Of a stretch of DNA of 41,316 bases, positions 24,324 to 36,366 are shown in pieces. Both the position numbers and the translations under genes were made by a program. How positions within the stretch are numbered: position 1 is the first letter of the stretch; each line of letters opens with the position of its first letter. Source of the DNA: Mesostigma viride (Eukaryota; Streptophyta; Mesostigmatophyceae; Mesostigmatales; Mesostigmataceae); NCBI GenBank assembly GCA_009746045.1, contig RPFO01000448.1, positions 901,501-942,816 of the forward strand, in the 5' to 3' direction. The notes under the pieces are model-generated. The model worked only from the letters and a program-made list of their open reading frames with translations. It made no database searches and was not told the origin of the DNA.

Positions 24324-24942
24324 CACTAACCTTGGAACCCTTTCAGGCATGCAACTCTTGAAAATCCATGCAAACATTTATTAAAAGAATATGTTTGAAG
24401 CATGCTGTAATTGAGAATCAGAGCTACTATTGGTGGTAAAAGAAAATAGGACATGTGCTGGCCCTGCTGTAAGTGCTCAAGCTTGCACTTCGGATGAGCT
24501 AGAAACATGCAGGTGCAGTCTGACAGCTACTAGCAATATATCAGATGTACCATGTATGTGGCACCCTGTGCATGGCAGGGAACTCTGACCATGCATACAT
24601 GCAAATCACATACAAGTTTATGAGGACCGAATATACACAATAATGCCTCATTGTCAATCAGATAGGTCGATGCCTAAGTAGGCAAATGCACACCTGGGGC
24701 AAGTACCCATATCAAATGGGCATAATAAATAAAGTGCCAGCAGCACACCGTGAGAGTACATGCACATTATAAAGAGGATGGCCTGACGCCGGCCCAAAGC
24801 TGCATGGCACTTGATGTCACCCACTGGCCTTTGATGTTCCATGGCAAAAAGTTAAATTGTAGGCATTCCCAATCAGACGTCCAACGTCAATCCTGACACT
24901 AACCGCAAAAGGTAGTGTACAGAGCCAAGTAACTGCTTTGCC
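24324..24942. other. 3' flank of the expansin-like gene; no gene seen
   Basis: Only short ORFs. It is presumably the 3' UTR and spacer of the minus-strand gene. I saw no clear TGTAA on the minus strand. Confidence 0.4.
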
Positions 24943-27900
24943 TTAGGCCGAAAGTCTCTGTACCAGGGACCCTGACACAGCAGAAGTGCGCCATTCACCC
25001 AGTTGTGAGCAGGACGCCCACCTCCATTCCATGTGGATCTGACCAGGGTTCCCTCTGGTAAGTATGTTAAACGCGTAGGATGACATGTCAATGACATCCA
25101 CCTGACGCTGGCCGCAAATGTTGGCGCCGCCCTTCCTCCGGTTGTTCCAGCTGCAAGCACAACCGGCCGGTCATTCAACATTGTTTCACACAACAAGAGT
25201 GGTCCGCGGGGGCATGGAGGACATTGAAGAGAGACAGAGATTGAATAACTAAGATGGGGGCGCGCATGCGGTGGGTGGTGAATAGAGTTGGGTGCAGAGG
25301 AGGGAGGGGGGTGCAAAGTGATGGGTGAAATTCGAGGGCCGCCCACGCTGTCACACACGGACAAACAGGCACCCCGCCTCTCCCCCTTCTGGGTGGTGAA
25401 TATAGTTGGGTGCAGAGGAGGGAGGGGGGTGCAAAGTGATGGGTGAAATTCGAGGGCCACCCACGCTGTCACACACGGACAAACAGGCACCCCGCCTCTC
25501 CCCTTTCTACTAAAGAAAAAAGAAGGGAAGAAAAAAGGTATCTAGACTCCCATATAACAATCGAAGCCACCCTTGACAACACTTCTCCCTTGGTGATTTG
25601 AGCAGTTGACACAAGCAGTTCACACAGTCGCACACAGGTCAATCCCAATAGACTATGCTGCACACAGGAGATGCTTGGGATCCCAGCCCCAGACTCGTTT
25701 TGCGACGTCCTAACGAGTGCCCCGCGGTGTCCATAATGGCGACGCATGCCATTATCCCGTTATTTGTGATACATGTGGTTGCACAGTGATGGTTGCGGGG
25801 TGATGGTTGTGCAAAAAGATGTAGCAAACTTGCGAGGACTTCACACACAGCTACCACTATCTATTAAGTGCACATGAAAGTTCAGCCTTAAGGTGACAGC
25901 ACTGGATGTTGATAAAACTTCATTGCCAGCTTCTCACACGTACTGGCTTGATGGGCAGGCATCGGTAATCCGTAGCACCACCGCCTTGGACCTCGGGCCT
26001 CCAATGCACAGGGAGTTGCGCCCCATGTCTTCACTGAAAATTCGAGACCACATGTTGCCCCTGCAGCACAATTTAGACAAGGCACAGCCCCATGCGCAGT
26101 GGAAGGAGAAAAGTTAGAAGACCTCCGCAAAACACTGACATTTCATACTTGCTTTCAAATTATATCTAGATGGCTCGTTCGGTACACGAGAACACCATAT
26201 CAATGAGACAAATAGCGCAGACCAGAAATACCATGCGTTCTAATGCAACGTCGCATCACCACGATGGCTCGCAGGCACTCCATGAAGCTGTTCTAAAAGC
26301 AGGGAAACGATTTCGGCGGGATGCATCCAGATACACGCTATTCGTTCGAGAACATGATGGAGAGCATGCAAGCAGAAGGACAAGGAAATGACCAATGATA
26401 AGTTAATTTTGACAGCAGAATGGCATGCATTAAAAAAAGTTGGCAATCGATGTGCTAACATTATTAATGTAGTGCAGATGGCATCTACAGCTGCTAAATG
26501 GAAAGCCGGGCCTTGTTTGAGCGCTGCATGACAGAAGGCAGCTTGCCTTACCTTAGCTTGGCAACGCAGGTGACAGCAATACACCGGCCACACGCTGGGC
26601 CTCCACAGGACGGCCGAGGTCTGAACATCATTAATCAGTGCAGGGCAACGTGTATGTGGGGGGTGTTGGTTAACCTAGCATTGTTAGCCAAGACATGATG
26701 CCTGCCATGGCCGGCTCAGAACATAAGATTTCCCATTTTCGCAGTTCCGAAAGAATTCATCCCACATATAATTATTACGATCTGATTATTCAAAACGGGT
26801 AATTTTCAGGCAATTCTTTCCAGTAAACGAGGAAAAAAAATCTAGATTATGGTCAGGCAAGCAAAAAACAACTGAAATGACACAGTCTGATACTCCAGAT
26901 ATAGATTGGATTCTAGCACCTGGGCAGCTTAGATTGCGGCACTGCGCAGTCAACGGCTAAACAGGATGAACATTGTACTGGGTTGCCTGATGGGTTGTTT
27001 GGCACAATCTGAGGCGCATGCTGCTACCTGATTATCTAAAAGACGAGCCAACTTACCCTCCTCCACAACGCATCCCAAAGGAAGATACATCGCTCACTGC
27101 CGTAAAAAATCGAGCACTGGCCCCACTCAGCCCAAGACCACAGGCATTGATGTTGGGGTTCATGCCAGAGCTGTCCCTTCCGCCGCCTGCGCCTGCGAGG
27201 TGAGAGTCCACGAGTAAGGCACGTGTGTACCACGAATATGAGTCAATATGCAGCTGAAGCTTGGTGCATGTTTGTGCAAACAAGGTGTCAATTAAGACTG
27301 CTTTTGTTTGTCTAACATAAGTCTTGCTGCAACTGTATTGGGTATCAGTAGATGCACAAGCAGGTAGCCATTCCAGAACTGTTTTGGGTATCAGTAGATG
27401 CACAAGCAGGCAACCATTCCAGAACTGTATTGGGTATCAGTAGATGCACAAGCGGGCAACCATTCCAGAACTGTATTGGGTATCAGCAGATGCACAACCG
27501 GGCAACCATTCCAGAACTGCGCTGCAAGAAATAGACACAGAGCCTAGTCATTGAGCATGAATTTATATGCAAACATAAGTTTTCATGCATTATTATAGGC
27601 GAGAACGCTCTGCAGATGGCCGGACGCCAGTCAGATACGTGCCAATGCCAGTTCTAACACAGCCCGATAACGCATGCATAAATAGCAGATAATGAGTTGA
27701 TGACGGTCACAAAGATGGTTTCAGAATACGCACTCTCATATTTTTCACTACGAAAGTATGAATGGTTCATTAAAACCAGGGAAATGTCTTGCAGCAAATT
27801 ACGACTGCAAATGCACGTACCGGATGAGGCGCCATAATGAACGCTAAGTCCCCTTCTCCAGCCTCCTTTCGGCGACATGCCGGCGCTCAGCCACTGGTGC

Positions 27901-28252
27901 GCGGCGTCATGATAGCAGATCAGATATAGACGGATTGAAGTAAGAGCAGTTATACGCTATATATAGCTATGATTACAGGATCAGAGTAAGCCTACATGCA
28001 GCAAGATTCGTCCATGTTAGAGTTTTTCTGCGTTAGGCATAACGGTAGGAAGATCCGAGGGCTGTCTCCTGAAGGAGTTGCAACCCCAAGGCCAAGATGC
28101 TAACCCCAGAGGAAATAGCTATGAGACCAAGCAAAAGTACCAATCTCGATGTTCATATTGCATACCTGCGCATTCACAGCGGTTATTGATGTCGACAGCA
28201 TTGTACCGGCCATTACAACCAACGTCATACAGCGAAATTGAAGCACAGCCAT
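24943..28252 (-). CDS. Secreted expansin/EG45-like double-psi beta-barrel protein (6 exons)
   Basis: Six exons, all phase-consistent: 28252-28166, 27893-27821, 27192-27057, 26620-26552, 26060-25944, 25150-24943 (TAA). The product is 229 residues. The signal peptide is MAVLQFRCMTLVVMAGTMLS.. with likely cleavage after VNA. The rest reads as one double-psi beta-barrel domain: GLSVHYG, then INACGLGLS, ARFFTAVSD, the Cys-rich CGGPACGRCIAVTC, VVLRITDACP, VDVIDMSSYAF (the HFD-like segment with its Asp kept) and IHMEWRWASC. Ten cysteines occur in the mature part, fitting an extracellular disulfide-rich fold. In expansins this domain loosens wall polysaccharide contacts. The C-terminal CBM63 domain is absent, so EG45-like or barwin-like is equally apt. 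The start was chosen because it directly yields the signal peptide; the frame is open further upstream. Confidence 0.85.
25273..25508. repeat. 118-bp tandem duplication in the last intron of the expansin-like gene
   Basis: Two adjacent copies starting GGGTGGTGAATA at 25273 and 25391 differ at only a few positions. The repeat gives a duplicated false peptide (ACLSVCDSV). It lies wholly in intron 25151-25943. Confidence 0.95.
27336..27519. repeat. 46-bp minisatellite, 4 copies, in an intron of the expansin-like gene
   Basis: Units start TATTGGGTATCAGTAGATGC at 27336, 27382, 27428 and 27474, an exact 46-base spacing with a few substitutions. It lies in the second intron (27193-27820). Confidence 0.95.
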
Positions 28253-28701
28253 GGAGATAGCTGTGAAGCGTGCGTTCGGGCAACTGAACCACCCACAAAG
28301 TGAGGGAGGAAGACGATGAATGCCGAAAGCTACGGCGGCGGCAGTAGATCGCAGCAGCTTGGATCGATGAAGTCGTCGGACGACTTCGCTGCCGCAATGC
28401 AACATGCGAAGGCGTTGGTGATCCGGCAATGGCTTTATCCATGATGGGTAGGAGGCTGAATTCTCAGCCACCGTACCTCGATCGGTGATGGGGGGGTTGA
28501 AGTTTCGTGTCTGTGGGCCCGCAGCCCCCATGTCAGCTTCCCCTCTCTTGTCACCCACCCGCTGCCAATGTTCGTCATCCATTTCGGGGATTACCACGCC
28601 GGAAATTTTCGCGGGAAATTTTCTCCTCTCATTGCGGAGCCGCGTCGTTGTGCAAGATTCGTAATAGCCGAAGGTTTTTGGCGCGGGTGCGAAGTCGCCG
28701 T

Positions 28702-28781
28702 GGCGCGGTGGCGTTCTGGCGCGGTGGCGTTCTGGCGCGGTGGCGTTCTGGCGCGGTGGCGTTCTGGCGCGGTGGCGCGGC
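28702..28781. repeat. 16-bp GC-rich tandem repeat upstream of the expansin-like gene
   Basis: Four to five copies of GGCGCGGTGGCGTTCT. It lies about 450-530 bases upstream of the chosen start, so it is in the promoter or 5' UTR region. It creates a false basic peptide on the minus strand. Confidence 0.93.
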
Positions 28782-30064
28782 AAGTTTTATTTGCATCGGC
28801 AATTCCCTTCTCGCTTGGCATCAAGACAGGAGTCGAACCATCATTCAATCAAGCCCAGCTTGGCCGTTGGCATGGCTGCGGTTATAACGTACTGAAAAAA
28901 TCAGTACGCTACAACTGGTAGCCGTATGTAATGGTGACCGCATACTGATCATGATGGTTGCAGCTCCACGGAATCGCGAAATTATCAAGTCGACCCCATG
29001 GACTGAACTGTGACTGACGTCGCGATGACAGGGCGAGCTATGGAACAAGGACAAGACAGGCGGCCCGCAGACAGTAACTATAGAAAGTTTTGCCGATCTG
29101 TCTCAGCGGCTCCTGGTGAACGTTGTTCCTGTGCAGTGGTCCTTTGCGGTAGCAATGGTAGTCTAGTTATACCTGTGCAACATTCTCAGTGCTGGCCGAC
29201 GTACATGGTAAGATACAGGCGGAATCAAAGCATCCCGCATTGTGTTCTCCCGCGTCATGCGATTATGTCAGTGTGCGGTTTCAAAGGCCGATTGATTGGC
29301 ATAGGTTTGTATGTTCGTATATTTCTGAGATATGCCCCCTGCATTTTCATTACCATTACCTACATCGACCTGACAGAGTTGGTAATGAGGCTGGTATGGA
29401 AAGGCCAGTGTTGTTATGCTTTCTGTTGTCGGACAGGAGGCTCTCAATTATGTCAGGCGTGCGCCGGCTGTCTCCGTTATATAAGTTCGGCGCAGGGTCC
29501 TGGCTTCATGCCGTCATGGTTTGCAATTATGAGCAGTTTCCGTGAGGTTCAAGTATTCCAAGATTCTGCATCTTCTCTCAGGATCGTCAACACCAGGTCT
29601 ATTCAGGTTCCCTCCAATCATCATGTAGGCACCATGCATCCGTCTGCAGTTTTCTGTGATGCCGTCATGCTGCAGAAATATTCGCAGGAAATGTCCACAA
29701 GCTGTACTGTCTTCATATTGCTGCTCAGCGGCCTGATAGCAAGGTATTGCTCTATCAGAGCGAACCAGTAGGCAGTATTCCATGTAGGCCCCCCCAGGAT
29801 CAAGGCTTGGGCAGATAAACAGGGATATATTGCATTATTGCATTACTGTAACTGCATGTGCATGTTTGTATTCTCACAATCCCGCCTTCATTAGCCGTAC
29901 ATCGATCTGGAGGCGGTGCTATGCTTTGGAATTCTACAAGCCCCCTTGCTCGCCGGTGCGTTCCTTTGTATGGCCGAAATTAATTAATTGCTTGAAACAC
30001 ACGCCCTGATCAAGCAAGCTGTTTCCGGTCCGGAATGTCTCGAATTCTTGCCTGCGCTGGTTGT
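28782..30064. other. Intergenic; no secure gene
   Basis: A 253-codon open frame (29010-29771, plus) and overlapping frames on both strands show no motif, no consistent amino-acid bias and no clear splice structure. A minus-strand stretch near 29560-29690 (MHGAYMMIGGNLNRPGVDD) looks faintly protein-like but I cannot place it. A perfect rc B-box match (GGAGTCGAACC) is at 28828-28838, without a tRNA fold that I can see. Confidence 0.35.
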
Positions 30065-30415
30065 CTCCTTGAAATTAATTAACTAATTAATTAAACTCGT
30101 GCTCCCGTTGGCCGGGGAGTCACGGAGCACCGTAGTGCTTTGAATCCCTGTATGTGCACAACAGGAGGAAAGGGAAGAGACTCCCTTTCTCCTTCATGCC
30201 AGAGGCATGCCACAGCTGCAATCGGACACGGTAGACGATCCGGCAAGTTCCGTGGGTGCAATAAGACCCATGTGAGCATATCATAACAAGGAGCGCGGGC
30301 AAGTAATCTGATCATAGCCATGCAGGGCGTAGCATGGCTGTACATGGGCTAGCTCAGCTAAGGCTATGGCTGGTGGTGTACCGTGTGTTAGCGGTGCACG
30401 TGACTAGGTATGGTG
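30065..30415 (-). mobile_element. Dispersed repeat family, copy 2 (minus)
   Basis: Inverted relative to the copy at 22640. The A/T tail of AATT type is at about 30073-30094, then hairpin halves GTGCTCCC and GGAGCAC, then CCCTGTATGTGCACA, GGCATGCCACAGCTGCAATCG, GGGTGCAATAAGACCCATGT and TAGCATGGCTGTAC. Flanking host duplications were not found by eye. Confidence 0.75.
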
Positions 30416-30944
30416 GCACAGCTAGGCAAACATTCTAGCTAGGCATGGCTGCCATGGTGGCAGTGACTAGCTAGACCAATAATACATGTACGTAGGCTAT
30501 ATTCTAGCCCGCAGGGAGCGTCCACATCTTGTGGTTGATCATCAGGTCCCCACCCCTCCAGTACACCTTGGGCTTCTGGGGGTCCTGCTTGTGGCGGAGG
30601 TATTCCGGCCACAGGTGGCCAGCTAGCGCCGCTGCTGCTGCTGAGCGGCCAGGGGTCAGGTCGTCGTCCAGCGTCCAGGTGAGCTGTCGTGCAACCGCTT
30701 GCGACGAGAAAGGAACCGCTGCTTGTCCTCAGGGGAGGGGAAGGTGAGCAGGACTGGGGGGGGAGCCGCGCCTTGTCCCGTGAGTGGGGAAGGCGGTGCA
30801 CTATACTTTTCGTCCGAGGGTGGTAAAAAGCATCCGAGGCGTAAATTACGAGGTGGTAATTTACTCCGCTTTTACTCTTACCGTTTGCATAGGAGGTCGG
30901 ATCTTTCTCGTAAGCTACGAGTTAGATCCGAGGTAAGATCCGAC
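30416..30944. other. Intergenic; no gene seen
   Basis: Moderately GC-rich sequence with short overlapping frames on both strands and no recognised domain. Its right part (from about 30830) already contains scattered AATTTACGAGG words that lead into the next minisatellite. Confidence 0.4.
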
Positions 30945-31115
30945 GTCGTAATTTACGAGGTAGTAATTTACGAGGTAGTAATTTACGAGGTAGTAATTTA
31001 CGAGGTAGTAATGTACGAGGTAGTAATGTACGAGGTAGTAATGTACGAGGTAGTAATTTACGAGGTAGTAAGGTACGAGGTAGTAATTTGCGAGGTAGTA
31101 ATTTACGAGTTGGTA
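30945..31115. repeat. 15-bp minisatellite CGAGGTAGTAATTTA, about 11 copies
   Basis: Tandem 15-base units, mostly CGAGGTAGTAATTTA with ATGTA, AGGTA and TTTGC variants. As 15 is a multiple of three, one frame reads YEVVI repeats. I treat that as non-coding since no flanking gene supports it. Confidence 0.95.
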
Positions 31116-31856
31116 ATTTACGATCCCGGTACTCGGTCCCGTAGGTTAAGACGTCGTATGCTTCTCGCGTACACTACCGGTACTACAATCATGTCGCTAT
31201 GTCGTTCTGAATTGCAGTACGCATGTCACTTATCAGAATTTCACTTTGATTTCACATCATTTCGGTCAACCTAACGGTCCTAACCCCTAACACCCATTTA
31301 CCCGGGGGAAAAAAATGAATGGCATTTGCAGCAAGGCTCATGCAAGACGAGTTCCTATTTCATAAAAAATTTCATTATTAAATGCAGGATTACATGTCAT
31401 GCACAAAAATCCAACGCCTTCACAGAAAATAGCATATCAAGTCTTCTGACGACAATATCAAGTCAATATCAAATTCGTGGCTTCTCTTCGTGGCTTGAAA
31501 TACTGTTTCCATGCGGTGCTTAGGACAGCTCCGGGGATGTCGGCACCGCACAGAAGCTCCATCCGGGAGCAAGTGCGCCGGGGGAAGATGTTGTACATCC
31601 AGAGCTCGATATGTGCGGGAAGCCGTCGTGTTGGAAACCGAGGTGTCTGCACATAATTCCGCGCGCAGGCAGCTTGTGCCTTTACGGGGGAAGACCTGCG
31701 ACACAAAAACCGTGTCCGGACAATGCAATACGGAGAAATGGCAACGGCAGATGGAGTCGGCTAAGGCCGCTTGTAAGGAAAGTGATTTTTAATGCACGAA
31801 TAAATGTATAATGCATGCTACATCGCCATCGCTTGGGCGGTGAAAAGACAAGGACC
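31116..31856. other. Intergenic; one doubtful exon-like segment
   Basis: On the minus strand a good acceptor (TTTTTGTGTCGCAG) at about 31692 precedes an open frame to 31420. No domain is recognised and no partner exons were found, so I do not call a gene. Confidence 0.25.
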
Positions 31857-32075
31857 AACCACATGCCCCCACCTACCCTTCGTGCATCCCGCCCTTGACG
31901 AGGCACAACCATGTGCCCCCACCTACCCTTTGTGCGTCCCTCCCTTGACAAGAAACAAGCACGTGCACCTATCTAACCTTTGTGCATCCCTTCCTTGGCA
32001 AGGAACAAGCACACCCACCCACCTACTCCACATGCATCCCTCCCTTGACAAGGAACAAGCACGATCACCCAGCTA
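31857..32075. repeat. 50-bp degenerate tandem repeat, about 4.3 copies
   Basis: Units of exactly 50 bases contain CCCACCTACCC, then GTGCATCCCTCCCTTGACAA and GGAACAAGCAC, with progressive divergence between copies. Confidence 0.9.
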
Positions 32076-32319
32076 CCCACTAGCACGGCAGCAAGGCAGA
32101 CCTTACAATGGCAAGTGATGTTTATCGGTAGAAACTGTTAGACAACTAGCAAACGAGCCAGCCGGTGAAGAGCAAGGCACACATGCAAGGAATTTGTCGT
32201 TGCCTATGTCTACGCTTGTGTTTGTCACTGCAGTTGAAATCTGCATTTGCATCAGCAGGCCCGATCGAACCCCATGTCGCCACCCGCATTTCCACTTATA
32301 CTTCACGGCCCCTTATTCT

Positions 32320-32700
32320 TCTCTTGTGCCTGCCTTTGCCCTAACTGTTACCCTAGCATCTGCCCTTGCCCCTATCCTTTGATCCCCAGTGTTTGCCGTT
32401 GCCCTCATCCTTTCCCTAGTGCCTGCCCTTGTCTTCATCTTTTCCCTTGTGCCTGCCCTTGCCCTTGTCCGTTCCCTCGTGCTTGACTTGTCCTAATCTC
32501 TTTCCCTTGCGCCTGCCCTTGCCCTTATCCGCTTCCCTTGTGCCTGCCCCTGCCCTTGCCCTTGTCATTTCCCTTGAGCCTGCCCTTTTGGCAAGCACAA
32601 GTGCCTTTGTCCTTTCCTTGGCCTTGTGCTTGCTCTTCCAGTTTCCCTTTCCTTTGCTCGTGCGGTTGCCTTTGCTCTTACCCGGGTGCTTGCCCTTGCC
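32320..32700. repeat. Pyrimidine-rich degenerate repeat (GCCCTTGCCCTT-type)
   Basis: About 380 bases of irregular hexamer-like units (CCTTGC, CCCTTG, GTGCCTGCC). The minus strand shows a false KGK-rich peptide. Confidence 0.9.
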
Positions 32701-35353
<2,653 letters not shown>

Positions 35354-35411
35354 GTTTGGTAGTCCGTAGTATATAGGTCGTTGACTATCACTCCGAATAA
35401 AGAGTTAACAG

Positions 35412-35419
35412 GTTAAGGC
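35412..35419 (+). repeat. Target-site duplication GTTAAGGC, left copy
   Basis: Eight bases GTTAAGGC immediately before the left terminus of the hAT element. They are identical to 39540-39547 just after the right terminus. Confidence 0.97.
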
Positions 35420-35439
35420 CAGTGTTTTTTTTAAGGTTT

Positions 35440-35560
35440 TCGCTACTAGTGGCGCTAGGCCACTTGTGGCGTTTCGAACTATGAAAACTTCAGTTTACTC
35501 GGCCAATGTGTGGCTTTAAGCCAATTAAAATTGGGCTTGGCACGGCCACGTGTGGCGGGC
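35440..35560. repeat. Left subterminal TGTGGCG-type motifs of the hAT element
   Basis: Words TAGTGGCG, CTTGTGGCG, TGTGTGGC and ACGTGTGGCG occur within 140 bases of the terminus. In hAT elements such subterminal repeats are known transposase-binding sites; that role here is inferred. Confidence 0.6.
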
Positions 35561-36366
35561 TGGCTTTTTGGTGCAGCAAATGACCCTGCCGGCAGTGGGG
35601 TCAGCGCGGCGCGGCGCCGTACTGGCTGTACACAAGGCGGGCGAGCGTCTCCGTCTCAGGCATCGGCGCCGGGCGCCGGGCCGCCGGCTGCCCGGCCTGC
35701 TGGCGGGCAGCCCCATTCTCATCATACTTCAATTGCACTTGTGTCTTCCTACTTAAATGAAAAGTATAAAAACCTATGAAGGTGTAGTGTTTACTAACGC
35801 GTTAAATAATGAGACTAAGGATGCATTATAGTTACCTAATTAGTTTCAGTCTACTATGAAGTGAGGTTACTCAGTCAAAAGTCAACTGAAAGTTAGTCAG
35901 CTCATAAGCTTCAGTAAGCGGCCGTACTAAATTTATGAAATCACTACGTCACGCGAGAATAAATTCAAAAAAAAGCACTGTGTGCTTTGAACTTACTTAA
36001 TTTGTTGTATTGGCGCAGTATTACTTCTCACGACCGACTTAGTAATGTTTGGCTTCCTAGTTTCCGTGATTCCGTCATGAACGAATAATAAGGATTATGG
36101 CTCATTCGCAATTGCTCATTGGTGGCCTCATCATTTTATTTAAAGTTCATTAATAATTACGCCCCTCTAAAAGCGAAGCCATGACTAGCTTGCACACTTG
36201 ACTACATGCCGATGGCGGGGACAATGTAAGCAATTACGTTGTCGTCAGAAGGCCGGGCAACAAACTTGAAAACGCTAGCTGCCCAAAATTTGAGATTCCG
36301 CGGAAAGCACAGAAAATAAGAAAACTTAGTAGCTAGCAGCAAGGAATCATATAAGCAATTATGTAT
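35561..36366. other. Non-coding left part of the hAT element
   Basis: A GC-rich pocket (35575-35715) is followed by AT-rich sequence with no ORF, up to the transposase stop. It presumably holds the transposase 3' UTR. Confidence 0.5.

Noticed and set aside
28100-28783. 227-residue minus-strand frame as a whole
   Set aside because: Only its 28166-28252 part is supported, as the signal-peptide exon. The upstream portion translates a 16-bp repeat and the end reads through a GTATGC donor.
29010-29771. 253-residue plus-strand frame
   Set aside because: No motif; several overlapping frames of similar length exist on both strands; composition looks random.
31420-31728. Minus-strand exon-like segment
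   Set aside because: Good acceptor but no partner exons, domain or donor found. Insufficient to call a gene.
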